64,000 nt of DNA from Corynebacterium breve (GTDB taxonomy: Bacteria > Actinomycetota > Actinomycetes > Mycobacteriales > Mycobacteriaceae), in NCBI RefSeq assembly GCF_030252165.1, contig NZ_CP126969.1, positions 558,001-622,000 of the forward strand, in the 5' to 3' direction. How positions within the stretch are numbered: position 1 is the first letter of the stretch; every line of letters begins with the position of its first letter. The position numbers and the translations under genes were made by a program. Below are positions 1-9,290 of this stretch, piece by piece. The notes below the pieces were generated by a model that was given only the letters and a program-made list of their open reading frames with translations, was not told where the DNA came from and did no database searches.

Positions 1-59
1 CACAAAGGCCCAGTCACCAGGACCGCGATGAAGATGATGATCGCAATGGCGATACGCAT
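1..59 (-). CDS. N-terminus of a small membrane or exported protein (partial)
   Basis: Only the first 19 complete codons are in the window; the gene runs off the left edge. They read MRIAIAIIIFIAVLVTGPL, a short charged start followed by a hydrophobic stretch, so this is the beginning of a membrane anchor or signal peptide. An AAGGAG ribosome binding site lies at 71-76, 11 nt upstream, and overlaps the stop codon of the aminotransferase gene, so the two are probably one transcript. The function cannot be told from so little sequence. Confidence 0.6.
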   Translation of the reverse strand, partial: MRIAIAIIIFIAVLVTGPL

Positions 60-74
60 GGTCGGTTTGTCTCC

Positions 75-1226
75 TTAGAATGAAAGCTGGGCAAGTAGGG
101 ATGATGCTCGTGAAAGTGTCTCGGGTTTCTTGCAAAAGGCAAACCTGACCTGTCGGCGCCATGATTCTGATTGGTCCGTAAAGACTTCGACGGGAATCGC
201 CGCAAGACCAGCCTTTTCAGGTAAGTCCATACAGAATTTTACTCCGTCGTAGCCGGTGGGAAGGTCGACAACAGTGAAGTATGTGCCGTGCGTGTCGTGT
301 ACCTGCAGTCCTGTGGCTCGCAACGCTTCTTGGAGAAGGTCTCTCCCCTCGGCGAGTTCAGCGACCATACCTTGGAGCCAGTCGCCCGCATTATCCAAAG
401 CCCATGCAACCGCAGGTTGGAATGGGGTCGCACCGACGTAAGTCATGAACTGTTTCGCTTTGATGATTCCTTCCATCAGCTCAACTGGAGCCAGAGCCCA
501 TCCAGTCTTCCAGCCGGTTGCGTTAAACGTTTTCGCTGCGGAGGACACGGTGACCGTGCGTTCGAACATCCCGGGGAGGGAAGCCAAGGCGGTGTGGGTA
601 TGGTCGTCGAAAAGCAAGTGCTCGTAGACTTCGTCGGATAGCACTAGGAGGTCGCAAGAGACGGCCACTTCGGCGAGCTCTTCGAGGTCTGCAGCCGCGA
701 AAACGGATCCCGTCGGGTTGTGCGGTGAATTCACAATGATCATGGCGGTGCGGTCAGTGATCGCCGCTCGGACGGCGTCGACATCCACCGTCCAGCTGTT
801 TCCGGCCGTAACTAATGGGACCGACACTCGGTGCGCGCCTGCCAAGGCGATGGCGGCCGCGTAGGCGTCGTAGTAGGGCTCGAGGACGATGACTTCGGAA
901 CCGGGCTCTACAAGGCCGAGGACGGTGGCGGTGATCCCTTCGGTGGCTCCCACGGTGACTAAGACCTCGGTGTCGGGGTCATAGGCTACGTTGTAGTCGC
1001 GGAGTCGTTGGCGCGAGATGGCCTCGCGCAGTGCAAGCATGCCACGACCGGGACCGTATTGATTGTTGCCCGCGGCGATCTCTTCGCGCGCAATCTCAAG
1101 CATGCGAGTGGGGCCGTCCGAGTCGGGAAAGCCTTGGCCGAGGTTGATCGCGTTGAATTCAACGGCCCTCGCGGTCATGGTGGCGAATATTGTTTCGCCG
1201 AATGGTTGAAGTCGTTGAACTGTCAT
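75..1226 (-). CDS. PLP-dependent class I/II aminotransferase
   Basis: A 383-residue fold-type I aminotransferase. Seen: the NSPHNPTG motif at residues 166-173, the pyridine-binding Asp in SDEVYEH (D198), and the Schiff-base lysine in SSAAKTFNATGWK (K232). The N-terminal INLGQGFPD block is typical of the kynurenine/methionine aminotransferase (YbdL) and DapC-like branch. Its substrate cannot be fixed from sequence; N-succinyldiaminopimelate, methionine or aromatic amino acids are all possible. The start codon directly follows the stop of the DUF3239 gene, with no gap, so they are co-transcribed. An aminotransferase occupies the equivalent place in C. glutamicum (cg0931, from memory). Confidence 0.9.
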   Translation of the reverse strand: MTVQRLQPFGETIFATMTARAVEFNAINLGQGFPDSDGPTRMLEIAREEIAAGNNQYGPGRGMLALREAISRQRLRDYNVAYDPDTEVLVTVGATEGITATVLGLVEPGSEVIVLEPYYDAYAAAIALAGAHRVSVPLVTAGNSWTVDVDAVRAAITDRTAMIIVNSPHNPTGSVFAAADLEELAEVAVSCDLLVLSDEVYEHLLFDDHTHTALASLPGMFERTVTVSSAAKTFNATGWKTGWALAPVELMEGIIKAKQFMTYVGATPFQPAVAWALDNAGDWLQGMVAELAEGRDLLQEALRATGLQVHDTHGTYFTVVDLPTGYDGVKFCMDLPEKAGLAAIPVEVFTDQSESWRRQVRFAFCKKPETLSRASSLLAQLSF

Positions 1227-1880
1227 TTAGAGAACCAGGAGATTGTTGGGGGTGGCTTTTACTTCGTCGAGGCGTTTGCGTGCCTTTTCTAGTTTTTGCC
1301 AGTGATCCTGAGGGATTGCCTTGCGGGCTTCGGCTACCACTTCTTGGTCGGGTGTTCCCCAAGCAATTGGCATTGGGGAGATCTCGTGCCAATGGTCGGT
1401 GTCACGGCTGGTGCGTTGTCCTTGGACTGCGACTACCGGGATTTTGGCGCCAAGTTTCGGCTCTACGCCGTTGATGCGAGTGACAGTACGAAGGGCTGCT
1501 CCCCAGCGCGGAGGAAGGGCGGGATCAACGTTTGTGTTGACCAGCGCCATGATGACAAAGTCACGGTCAGCGACTTCGGCGATAGTGCCGGCGGCAAGGG
1601 GGTAGCGGTCGTAGAGGCTCTGGGCGTTTCCCACTGATCGTGGGACCGCGAAGGCGACGATGAGCATCATGAGGCCGAAAAGGGCGAGGCTCAGGGTGCC
1701 GAGGAGTCGCCACGGTGAGTCCGGTGAGACAAACAACCAGATCAGCACAGCCGCGATTTCGCTTAGAACAAAAAGTGAGATGCCGGAGATCACCAGGCGA
1801 TTGGTGTCCTTAAGCATTTCGTTGTTCTTCTTGGCAAATGCTTCGTCGACGTCGAACTTGAAAACTTTCATCCCGCTCAT
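1227..1880 (-). CDS. DUF3239 family membrane protein
   Basis: A 217-residue protein with a polar N-terminus, two hydrophobic segments (about residues 30-50 and 58-80) and a C-terminal soluble half that includes a conserved-looking ISPMPIAWGTPD stretch and ends in a charged helix. It resembles the corynebacterial DUF3239 family, for which I know no function. A second start (MKVFKF) lies three codons in. It sits between the XPB helicase gene (11 nt upstream) and the aminotransferase gene (0 nt), so all three are likely one operon. Confidence 0.8.
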   Translation of the reverse strand: MSGMKVFKFDVDEAFAKKNNEMLKDTNRLVISGISLFVLSEIAAVLIWLFVSPDSPWRLLGTLSLALFGLMMLIVAFAVPRSVGNAQSLYDRYPLAAGTIAEVADRDFVIMALVNTNVDPALPPRWGAALRTVTRINGVEPKLGAKIPVVAVQGQRTSRDTDHWHEISPMPIAWGTPDQEVVAEARKAIPQDHWQKLEKARKRLDEVKATPNNLLVL

Positions 1881-1891
1881 GGAATACCAGT

Positions 1892-3532
1892 CTAAACGTC
1901 CGAGGAGTCCACGAGGCGGTAGGCATAGCCTTGTTCCGCCAAAAAGCGCTGGCGGTGCAGGGCGTATTCGGCATCCAGGGTGTCTCGTGCGACCACGGTG
2001 TAGAAGTGTGCCTCGGATCCGTCGGCTTTGGGACGCAGCAATCTGCCAAGGCGTTGGGCCTCTTCCTGGCGCGAACCGAAGGTCCCAGACACTTGGATAG
2101 CCACTGCGGCTTCGGGCAGGTCAATGGAGAAGTTCGCTACTTTAGACACCACAAGGGTTTGGAGCTCGCCTCGTCGGAAAGCGTTGAAGGCTTCCTCACG
2201 CTTCTTGTTGGAGGTCTTTCCATCGATCAACAGTGCATCAATGTGGGCGGCGATCTGCTCAAGTTGCTCGAGGTATGCGCCGATAATCAGGGTCTGCTGG
2301 CCCTCGTGTTTGCGCAGGAGCTTGTCGACGACGCGCAGCTTCGCATTACTTGTCGCCGCCACGCGATAGCGTTCGCGGGTCTCGGCGGTGGCGTAGACCA
2401 TCCGTTCGGCTTCGGTGAGTGTGGTGCGCACTTCGATACATTCTGCGGTCGCGATAAAGCCTTGGGCCTCGAGTTCTTTCCAAGGGGCGTCGTAGCGTTT
2501 GGGCCCGATGAGGGAGAAGACGTCGTCTTCGCGCCCGTCCTCGCGCACGAGCGTTGCGGTGAGACCCAAGCGGCGGCGAGATTGCAGGTCAGCGGACATA
2601 CGGAAGACTGGGGCGGGGAGGAGGTGGACTTCGTCGTAGATGATGAGTCCCCAGTCGCGAGAATCGAAGAGTTCCAATGCGCGATACTCGCCCTTGGTTT
2701 TGCGTGTGACTACCTGATACGTGGCGATGGTCACCGGGCGGATCTCTTTGCGCTCGCCGGAGTATTCGCCGATCTCTTCTTCGGTGAGTGTGGTGCGGCG
2801 CAGCAGCTCGTCGCGCCACTGGCGGCCTGCAACCGTGTTGGTCACCAAGATTAACGTGGTGGTTTGTGCCTCGGCCATCGAAGCCGCACCGACGATCGTC
2901 TTACCGGCGCCACACGGCAGGACGACAACCCCGGATCCTCCTTCCCAGAAAGAATCCTTGGCGTACTCCTGGTAATCGCGCAGCTCCCAACCCTTGAAAT
3001 CCAATGCGATGGGATGAGATTCGCCGTCGACGTAGCCCGCGAGATCCTCAGCAGGCCAACCGATTTTCGTTAGCTCTTGTTTGATGCGTCCGCGCTCGGA
3101 GGGATGAACGGGGACGGTGTGGTCGTCGATACGTGCGCCCAGCATCGGTGTGATCTTGCGGTGGCGTGATATCTCCTCGACGATCGGGGCTTCATCGGAC
3201 TCCAGCACCAGCCCGTGGGCGGGGTGCTTCAACAGACGGACGCGCCCGTAGCGCGCCATGGTCTCTGCGACACCGATCAGCAGGGACTGCGGCACTGGGA
3301 AGCGTGAGTAGCGTTCGAGTACATCGACGGCCTGCTCGGCATCGTGGCCGGCGGCGCGGGCGTTCCACAAGGCGAGTGGTGTGATTCGGTAAGTATGGAT
3401 GTGCTCTGGGGCACGTTCCAGTTCCGCGAAAGGGGCCAGTGCTGCACGGGCGAGACTTGCCTGTGGATGATCTACTTCGAGCAGCACAGTCTTATCTGAC
3501 TGAACAATCAAGGGGCCGTCGCCTAACGCCAT
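1892..3532 (-). CDS. xpb: XPB/ERCC3-type DNA repair helicase
   Basis: A 546-residue superfamily 2 helicase of the bacterial XPB type. Order: an N-terminal helicase-XPB-associated domain (about residues 1-180), the Q-motif-like ELRDYQ, Walker A LPCGAGKT (205-212), Walker B DEVH (300-303), motif III LTATLVRED, and motif VI QEEAQRLGRLLRPK. Archaeal and mycobacterial relatives (Rv0861c) unwind DNA 3'-5' and are thought to act in nucleotide excision repair. The likely partner, the helicase-C-3 protein, is on the same strand at 4414-6615 but is separated by a TetR gene. Length and motifs are intact. Confidence 0.93.
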   Translation of the reverse strand: MALGDGPLIVQSDKTVLLEVDHPQASLARAALAPFAELERAPEHIHTYRITPLALWNARAAGHDAEQAVDVLERYSRFPVPQSLLIGVAETMARYGRVRLLKHPAHGLVLESDEAPIVEEISRHRKITPMLGARIDDHTVPVHPSERGRIKQELTKIGWPAEDLAGYVDGESHPIALDFKGWELRDYQEYAKDSFWEGGSGVVVLPCGAGKTIVGAASMAEAQTTTLILVTNTVAGRQWRDELLRRTTLTEEEIGEYSGERKEIRPVTIATYQVVTRKTKGEYRALELFDSRDWGLIIYDEVHLLPAPVFRMSADLQSRRRLGLTATLVREDGREDDVFSLIGPKRYDAPWKELEAQGFIATAECIEVRTTLTEAERMVYATAETRERYRVAATSNAKLRVVDKLLRKHEGQQTLIIGAYLEQLEQIAAHIDALLIDGKTSNKKREEAFNAFRRGELQTLVVSKVANFSIDLPEAAVAIQVSGTFGSRQEEAQRLGRLLRPKADGSEAHFYTVVARDTLDAEYALHRQRFLAEQGYAYRLVDSSDV

Positions 3533-3733
3533 GGGAACATCCTTTCCTTCGGCTTCCCATTATGCAACGTCTAGGAGTCCACATCTTCGAGGAGGTCGCT
3601 GTTCATCCAACGTGAATGTGGGCCAGTTGTGCTCTGCGCGTAGGACTTGTGCCCAATGAAAGATTGGGTTCCCGGTTCTTTTTGGGAGACATGAACACAA
3701 TATATTGTCGCGTCTTCTAATACGGCGTCCGAT

Positions 3734-4297
3734 TTAGGGGATCTCGATCTCGGAAAGACGACGGGCAAGACCAAACGCTTCGCGGACGATGTTTTCGCCG
3801 TCGGAGGGATCGCGGGGTTCGGGCAGTTGGTGATATGCATCGACTGCGGCCCATGCAATTGCGATGATGGCCTGGAAGGCGAAGCGGAAGTCACCACTCT
3901 CGTCCTCTGGGAACGTGAGCGGGCAGGTGTACTCGCCCTGGAGGGTTTCCAGGATGGTGCACACGCGGGACAGCGCAACGATGTTGTCCACGCATTCCAT
4001 TGGTGCGCTAGTGAGAGAGTCGAGGACTAGGCCCTCAACGGTGTCGATGAGATTTGCGTGGCTACCTGCGCTACGGAGTTCTTCCTTGAGGAGAATGGCG
4101 CGAGTAGCTGCAAACTCTTCCAGCGCTTCTTCACGAGACGTGAAGTAGTTGTGGAATGTGCGTGCGGAGACTCCGACGGCAGCTGCCACGTCCGCGACCG
4201 TGGTGCGTTCTGTGCCTTGGGTGATGACAAGCCGTGCAGTTTCACGCATGAGGCGTGCGCGAGTGTCTGCCTTCTTTGCCTCGCGGGGTGCTGCCAT
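3734..4297 (-). CDS. TetR/AcrR family transcriptional regulator
   Basis: A 187-residue regulator when started at MAAPREAKK. The open frame continues 34 codons upstream, but that extension is hydrophobic and unlike a TetR N-terminus, while an AAAGGACGG ribosome binding site precedes 4297. The HTH is seen in TTVADVAAAVGVSARTFHNYFTSREEAL (about residues 30-57), followed by an unremarkable ligand domain. It lies between the two helicase genes, on the same strand. Its target is unknown; a short imperfect inverted repeat (TTGA-N4-TCAA, near 4335) upstream could be its own operator. Confidence 0.88.
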   Translation of the reverse strand: MAAPREAKKADTRARLMRETARLVITQGTERTTVADVAAAVGVSARTFHNYFTSREEALEEFAATRAILLKEELRSAGSHANLIDTVEGLVLDSLTSAPMECVDNIVALSRVCTILETLQGEYTCPLTFPEDESGDFRFAFQAIIAIAWAAVDAYHQLPEPRDPSDGENIVREAFGLARRLSEIEIP

Positions 4298-4409
4298 GCT
4301 GTCCGTCCTTTTTGCAGTCTGTATGAAAAAAGTTGAACTCTCAAGTATCAAGAACACGATCAGCGTAACAATGACGTAACAAATCTGCAGTGCGAGCAAT
4401 CAAAACCGC

Positions 4410-4440
4410 CGAATTACAACACAATGACCTTTGTAATTCG
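4410..4440 (-). terminator. Hairpin spanning the stop codon of the helicase-C gene
   Basis: Perfect 9-bp inverted repeat CGAATTACA / TGTAATTCG with a 13-nt loop. On the minus strand it is followed by GCGGTTTTG. The last codons and the TAA stop of the upstream gene lie inside the hairpin, so it may work as a weak terminator or 3'-end stabiliser. Confidence 0.45.
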
Positions 4441-6615
4441 TGGCAATGCGATCCTCACCACAGCGCCATTTTTCGGATTGAGCGCATCAACCTGACCAGC
4501 GTTAACCGACAACGGGGTGACTGTCACTTGGTTACCTTGGCCATTACGGTTCACATACCCGATCGCCACCTGCTTGCCGGCCCGCGCCGCTGCTTGCAAC
4601 AACGACACGTGATCGTCGGCGCCAGGTTCTTCGCCAGACTGTTCCTCACCGCCAGCATCGCGGATTGCGGAAACCGCCCGAGCGATATGCTCATCGTCCA
4701 CTTGTGGCTCACGCAACAGCACTGATGGGGAGGCGGTGACCAGTACCGGCTCGGGCGCCATGCTTATCGACGCGCCGGATCCATCCTCGGCCGTTGGCTG
4801 CAACCCCACTCCGCGTAGAAGTGCAAGCAACTTGGTTAGCGGCAGCTGCGACACCGCCACTTGGGGCGCAATGCGTGTCAAAGCCTGACTAAGCAGTGTG
4901 GACGCCTGCGTAATTAGGGCGGGATCTTCACTTCGGATGTAGCTCACGGCCTCGCCGGCACGAATGCTGCCATGTCCGCGGGCGGCATCGTTGATTAAGA
5001 ACTCCATTGGCTGGGGCACACCGGTCGGCGAGTGCTCATGTAACCACGCGATGATTTCGGAGGGTTGCCGTCCCTCATCGAGTCCTTTGCGTATCGACGA
5101 CTCGTTGACCCGGTACACACTTGCAAGCCCAGGGGATTCGAGGATGGCAAAACGCTCCAGCTCGGACTGCAATTCCGGGGTAAGTGGCCCTGGAGCCAAG
5201 ATCGTCATATCGGCTTGCGGGATGACGTAAGACACTTCTGCTGGGACCAAGGCAGAAGTGGCCTGGGCGAGGTTCTCGTCGTTAAGCAAAGCGACAAGGG
5301 CGGAGGATGCGGCGTGCTGTGCGAGCGCCCCGACCAGGTGGGCTTGGCTAACGATCGTGCTGACTTCCGCGGTGCGGATGCCCGAAGCGAGGATGGGGGC
5401 GGAGAAGCGGAGATCGGCCAGTACGTCGTCGAGAGTGAGTGGGGCTCCGGGTGTGCGGGCGAATTGGCGCAGGACAAGCGTGCGGGCGCGTCGAACGTCG
5501 GGGGAGTGCATTGATTCGGACAAGAGCCGGATGGTTTGACCGCGCTCATCGGTTCCATTGAGTTTGCCGACTTGCCAAGGGGACGCGACCCAGCCGGCAA
5601 ACACGATCGCCCACTGCTCGGAGATGCGAGCGTCAACCCAGTTCGGGGCGTCCTTGGTCGGTGCGAGGCCATTGATGTCGACGTCGATTTCACCGCGTCC
5701 GATAAGTCCCGCAGACTCGCCCACAGTAATAAGGAAGGCCAGGTCTTCAACTTCCAGGTCGAGCTCCTTTGCCAGAGTGCTCAACGCTCGAACGCCGACC
5801 GATCCGTCTTTGTTCAATGCCACAGGCTCATGGCCCAGCCGCGTGATAATACGCCGCATGGTCCTTGTGGCGTCAAGGCCTTGTGCGGCTGCGGCCTCGT
5901 CGATAAGCGGGCTTGGAGCAGTGTGGTTAGAGAAACGTTGGGAGGGAGTGAGAGGAAAATCTTGGGGGGTTTCACCGCGTAGAGCATCGCGCACCGGGCG
6001 GGGGAGGCGCACAGTTGATGAGTTGACGCGCACCAGTAGCTCTTTCGCGATGAGCTGGGGGATCGGTCGCGAAGGGTCGGCATCAGGCCCGGCGTCATGG
6101 GTCGAGCCAACACCGCCGGAACTGGCTAAAGTGTCCAATACCGCGCGCTGTTGACGATCCAACCCTTCCACCAACTTCTGCACGGTGGCGGGGGCGTGGT
6201 CAAGCACTCGCCACCCTTGCGGCAACGCCCCCAATGCGCCTGGAGTCACCCGCACATCTTGATCCCCGAACAGTAGCGCTAGGCGACGGAGACGTTCAAT
6301 AGCTGCAAGTGCAAGCTCGCTAGCGACAGGCAGCTTAGCGACGATCGCGTCAGTGGAAACCGGCTCAAGTTCGGCACCGAGATCGCCCGCGCTCTCCAGC
6401 ACAGCGATTTCGAGGGACGTGAGGGTGCGCACGGCGCGAGACAGTGAACCCGGGAGCGTTAAACGCGTGGCCAAGGGGTTGATCCCTGGGGGTAATGGAA
6501 AGGTTGTATCTGGGCGCGCCCTAAGGAGCGCAGCGAGTTCCTCGTCACTCAATTTAGCCAGGGACGTGCGGAAATCGGGGAGCGAGTTGGCCGTGGTCAT
6601 GATAGAGGCCATCAT
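4414..6615 (-). CDS. Helicase-C-3 (XPB/Ssl2-like) domain protein
   Basis: A 733-residue protein without Walker motifs of its own. The N-terminal part is Leu/Ala-rich with several winged-helix-like segments. The C-terminal third carries YVIPQADMTILAPGPLTPEL, which is typical of the helicase conserved C-terminal domain 3 family, and ends in a WYL-like beta segment (AIGYVNRNGQ...VTPLSVN). The equivalent mycobacterial gene (Rv0862c) is next to the XPB gene, so a role as an XPB accessory protein is inferred. Two starts are possible: MMASIM and, five codons in, MTTANS. Here the TetR gene separates it from xpb. Confidence 0.8.
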   Translation of the reverse strand: MMASIMTTANSLPDFRTSLAKLSDEELAALLRARPDTTFPLPPGINPLATRLTLPGSLSRAVRTLTSLEIAVLESAGDLGAELEPVSTDAIVAKLPVASELALAAIERLRRLALLFGDQDVRVTPGALGALPQGWRVLDHAPATVQKLVEGLDRQQRAVLDTLASSGGVGSTHDAGPDADPSRPIPQLIAKELLVRVNSSTVRLPRPVRDALRGETPQDFPLTPSQRFSNHTAPSPLIDEAAAAQGLDATRTMRRIITRLGHEPVALNKDGSVGVRALSTLAKELDLEVEDLAFLITVGESAGLIGRGEIDVDINGLAPTKDAPNWVDARISEQWAIVFAGWVASPWQVGKLNGTDERGQTIRLLSESMHSPDVRRARTLVLRQFARTPGAPLTLDDVLADLRFSAPILASGIRTAEVSTIVSQAHLVGALAQHAASSALVALLNDENLAQATSALVPAEVSYVIPQADMTILAPGPLTPELQSELERFAILESPGLASVYRVNESSIRKGLDEGRQPSEIIAWLHEHSPTGVPQPMEFLINDAARGHGSIRAGEAVSYIRSEDPALITQASTLLSQALTRIAPQVAVSQLPLTKLLALLRGVGLQPTAEDGSGASISMAPEPVLVTASPSVLLREPQVDDEHIARAVSAIRDAGGEEQSGEEPGADDHVSLLQAAARAGKQVAIGYVNRNGQGNQVTVTPLSVNAGQVDALNPKNGAVVRIALPRITKVIVL

Positions 6616-6630
6616 ACGTGCACGGTTTAG

Positions 6631-6659
6631 TTACTTTTCTGAATGGTCTTTGGCACAAT
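6631..6659 (+). promoter_or_regulatory. Promoter of a leaderless small gene
   Basis: TTACTT (6631-6636) and CACAAT (6654-6659) are 17 nt apart. The -10 box ends 6 nt before the ATG at 6666 and no Shine-Dalgarno sequence fits, so transcription probably begins at the start codon. Confidence 0.5.
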
Positions 6660-6665
6660 AGCGGT

Positions 6666-6860
6666 ATGGCTAAGAACGTTGACAAGATTGCTGACCAGAA
6701 CCCTGCGTGGCCTGTAGATACCCCAGGCAATGGTCACCCAGTAACTGAGATTTCCTCCAAGCTTCAGGGCGCGTCCAGCCCATTCGGCGATGAACTAATT
6801 CTTCCTCGCCCAGTGGAAGAGACCGGTTACGTCCACCCTTACACCCGCGTCAACCGCTAA
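6666..6860 (+). CDS. Conserved small hypothetical protein (64 aa)
   Basis: A 64-residue soluble protein starting MAKNVDKIADQNPAWPVDT and ending GYVHPYTRVNR, without Cys residues, membrane segments or a recognisable domain. It is divergent from the helicase-C gene, as is the small gene Rv0863 in mycobacteria, so it is probably the corynebacterial equivalent; function unknown. A longer frame from 6618 is unlikely because the promoter lies inside it. A rho-independent terminator follows. Confidence 0.75.
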   Translation: MAKNVDKIADQNPAWPVDTPGNGHPVTEISSKLQGASSPFGDELILPRPVEETGYVHPYTRVNR

Positions 6861-6883
6861 GCGTATCCAGCGCGAATAACTTT

Positions 6884-6913
6884 CCCCAGCTAGCCACGGC
6901 CTGCTGGGGATTT
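6884..6913 (+). terminator. Rho-independent terminator after the 64-aa gene
   Basis: CCCCAGC (6884-6890) pairs with GCTGGGG (6903-6909) and is followed by ATTTGTC. Confidence 0.6.
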
Positions 6914-6951
6914 GTCGTGCCCAAAACCGGTTCCGAAACACGGAAGGCATG

Positions 6952-6986
6952 AAAAAGCCGCTATAGGACGAGATCCTGTAGCGGCT
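6952..6986 (-). terminator. Terminator of rpfA
   Basis: On the minus strand AAGCCGCTA pairs with TAGCGGCTT, with an inner AGGA/TCCT extension, followed by a run of T residues (6952-6956 on the complement). It lies 16 nt after the rpfA stop codon. Confidence 0.8.
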
Positions 6987-7001
6987 TGTGGCTCTGTGGT
7001 C

Positions 7002-7890
<889 letters not shown>

Positions 7891-7974
7891 GTAGCTTTCA
7901 CCACCCGGACAAGGCTCGGCGTGGGCGGTGAAGTTGTATTGCCTCATTGAAGGCCTGCCGACGACTCTAACGCT

Positions 7975-7980
7975 TTATAA
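7975..7980 (-). promoter_or_regulatory. Possible -10 box of rpfA
   Basis: TTATAA on the minus strand, about 265 nt upstream of the rpfA start codon, which would give a long leader holding the whole riboswitch. No good -35 box is seen. Confidence 0.4.
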
Positions 7981-8342
7981 CGATTGAGTCACGTAACAGG
8001 CACGGTTTGGCGCAAATTTTATTTCCTGTGCGTGCAGAAGAAATTATTTATGCAGGTAGGGGCGTTACAGTTTTGCAATGTGATCCCCGTCACGGCTAAA
8101 TCACAACTTTCACACCCGCCCCAATAGTAACGACATTTGGTTGACGTGTGCTCATTGTGTCTTGCTTTGGCATCAAGCGGCCCGCTGCGAAATGGACGAT
8201 CATTTTTGGCTTTGAAGCCTTGGTTGTGGGACAAGTTGTTGGGACTTCGATTTTCGGTAAATAAAGGAGTAAACTTAGCCCTTTATCGCGCTGGCTTGGA
8301 CCAAGCGCACACAAGTATTTTTGAAAGAAAGTGGTGATGATC
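7981..8342. other. Intergenic region between rpfA and the cold-shock gene
   Basis: About 360 nt, more AT-rich than its surroundings, without a credible gene. It holds the divergent promoters of rpfA (minus) and the cold-shock gene (plus), a GlxR-like site and GTAAC/GTTAC motifs (8014 region and 8064-8068) that resemble MtrA half-sites. Confidence 0.6.
8079..8094. promoter_or_regulatory. Candidate GlxR (CRP-type) binding site
   Basis: TGTGA-N6-TCACG matches the GlxR consensus TGTGA-N6-TCACA at 9 of 10 fixed positions. It lies about 100 bp upstream of the presumed rpfA -10 box. GlxR is known to control rpf genes in C. glutamicum. Confidence 0.5.
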
Positions 8343-8726
8343 GTGCCTGTCGGAAAAGTGAAGTGGTATGACGCCGACAAAGGCTTCGGTTTTGCCTCTA
8401 ACCCAGGCGAAGAAGACGTGTACATCGCAAAGAATGTCCTACCTCAAGGGGTAGAGGCACTCACCGCAGGGCAGCGCATCGAATTCGACTTTGCTGCTGG
8501 ACGTCGTGGACCACAAGCCCTGCGGGTCAAGGTCTTGGACACCCCTCGACGCCGTCCTGCGCACACACGGAAGCCGGAAGAGCTTTCGAGCATGTTGATG
8601 GACGTCATGACAGTAATCGAGAGCCAAGTACAGCCAGTTTTGGCCCAGGGTCGCTACCCGGAGCGCAAAGAAGCCCGCCAGATCGCGGAGATCCTGCGGG
8701 CCGTCGCTAAAGAGCTAGACGCTTAA
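8343..8726 (+). CDS. cspB: Cold-shock domain protein, CspB type with C-terminal helical extension
   Basis: A 127-residue protein: an N-terminal cold-shock domain with the RNP-1 motif KGFGFAS and the [10 protein letters not shown] block, then a 60-residue helical extension ([27 protein letters not shown]..., read in two parts) found in actinobacterial relatives such as Rv0871. It probably binds single-stranded nucleic acid as an RNA chaperone. The GTG at 8343 gives the MPxGKVKWYD start shared by the family. In-frame GTG/ATG codons at 8331-8337 are alternatives and are closer to the GAAAGAAAG sequence. DUF2771 converges on it 10 nt downstream. Confidence 0.88.
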   Translation: MPVGKVKWYDADKGFGFASNPGEEDVYIAKNVLPQGVEALTAGQRIEFDFAAGRRGPQALRVKVLDTPRRRPAHTRKPEELSSMLMDVMTVIESQVQPVLAQGRYPERKEARQIAEILRAVAKELDA

Positions 8727-8736
8727 GGCAGCGCCT

Positions 8737-9258
8737 TTAGGCTTGCTCAAACGCGACCGACCAAGTAGTTAGGTAGGGGGTTTCTTCGTCATGGTCATCA
8801 AGACCGATCATCACGGACGAAACCTCCACTACAACTAGCTGGGGTTTTTCGGGGGAATCGCCAACCGGGGCTGCGGAAACAGGGACCTCGACTTTGTTCA
8901 CATCGCGCGGCCCATGAACCTGTTGATCGTTTGCGCCTGGGTCGTCGTAAATCGTGAGAAGCTGCCAATCGTGGTCGTAGATTTCTTCTGGGATCTCGAT
9001 CGTCACCGTGTCATCCGCCGAGACTTTGAGCGTGGGAACGTCCCCCTCCGGGCACTCAACGCCAGGCTCGCACACCATGTACGGGGTGACCTCAAGGCTG
9101 TCATCTCCGACCGAAGCCGTGATCGCAATATCCTTTGGATTGGTTGGTGGCTGACTGCTCTGCCAAGTGAGAAATGCGTACACGCCAGCCACGAAGGCGA
9201 CCACAGCAATAACGATGATGGCCAGCAACTTGAGCGATTGGGAATTCTTCTTCGCCAT
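8737..9258 (-). CDS. DUF2771 family membrane-anchored exported protein
   Basis: 173 residues: a lysine-rich start (MAKKNSQ), one transmembrane or uncleaved signal segment (about residues 9-30), then an acidic extracytoplasmic beta-rich domain with one Cys pair (VCEPGVEC). It resembles the DUF2771 family, which in mycobacteria (Rv0875c) is also close to a DUF3027 gene; no function is known. The start at 9258 is chosen because the longer frame has no signal features. It follows the cyclotransferase gene by 32 nt and may be co-transcribed; TAGACT 10 nt before the ATG may be a separate -10 box. Confidence 0.78.
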   Translation of the reverse strand: MAKKNSQSLKLLAIIVIAVVAFVAGVYAFLTWQSSQPPTNPKDIAITASVGDDSLEVTPYMVCEPGVECPEGDVPTLKVSADDTVTIEIPEEIYDHDWQLLTIYDDPGANDQQVHGPRDVNKVEVPVSAAPVGDSPEKPQLVVVEVSSVMIGLDDHDEETPYLTTWSVAFEQA

Positions 9259-9290
9259 GGTCACACAGTCTAGCTTTAGAGCAGGAGGAA

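Noticed and set aside
1931..2854. 307-codon open frame antisense to the XPB helicase
   Set aside because: The helicase frame on the other strand has all family motifs; the antisense product has no recognisable feature and is a shadow of a GC-rich gene.
3734..4399. 221-residue form of the TetR regulator with a hydrophobic N-terminus
   Set aside because: The ribosome binding site and the usual TetR N-terminus fit the start at 4297.
7985..8340. Possible small genes in the rpfA-cold-shock gap (e.g. frames at 8096-8425 and 8137-8337)
   Set aside because: No ribosome binding sites or protein-like composition; the region fits divergent promoters.
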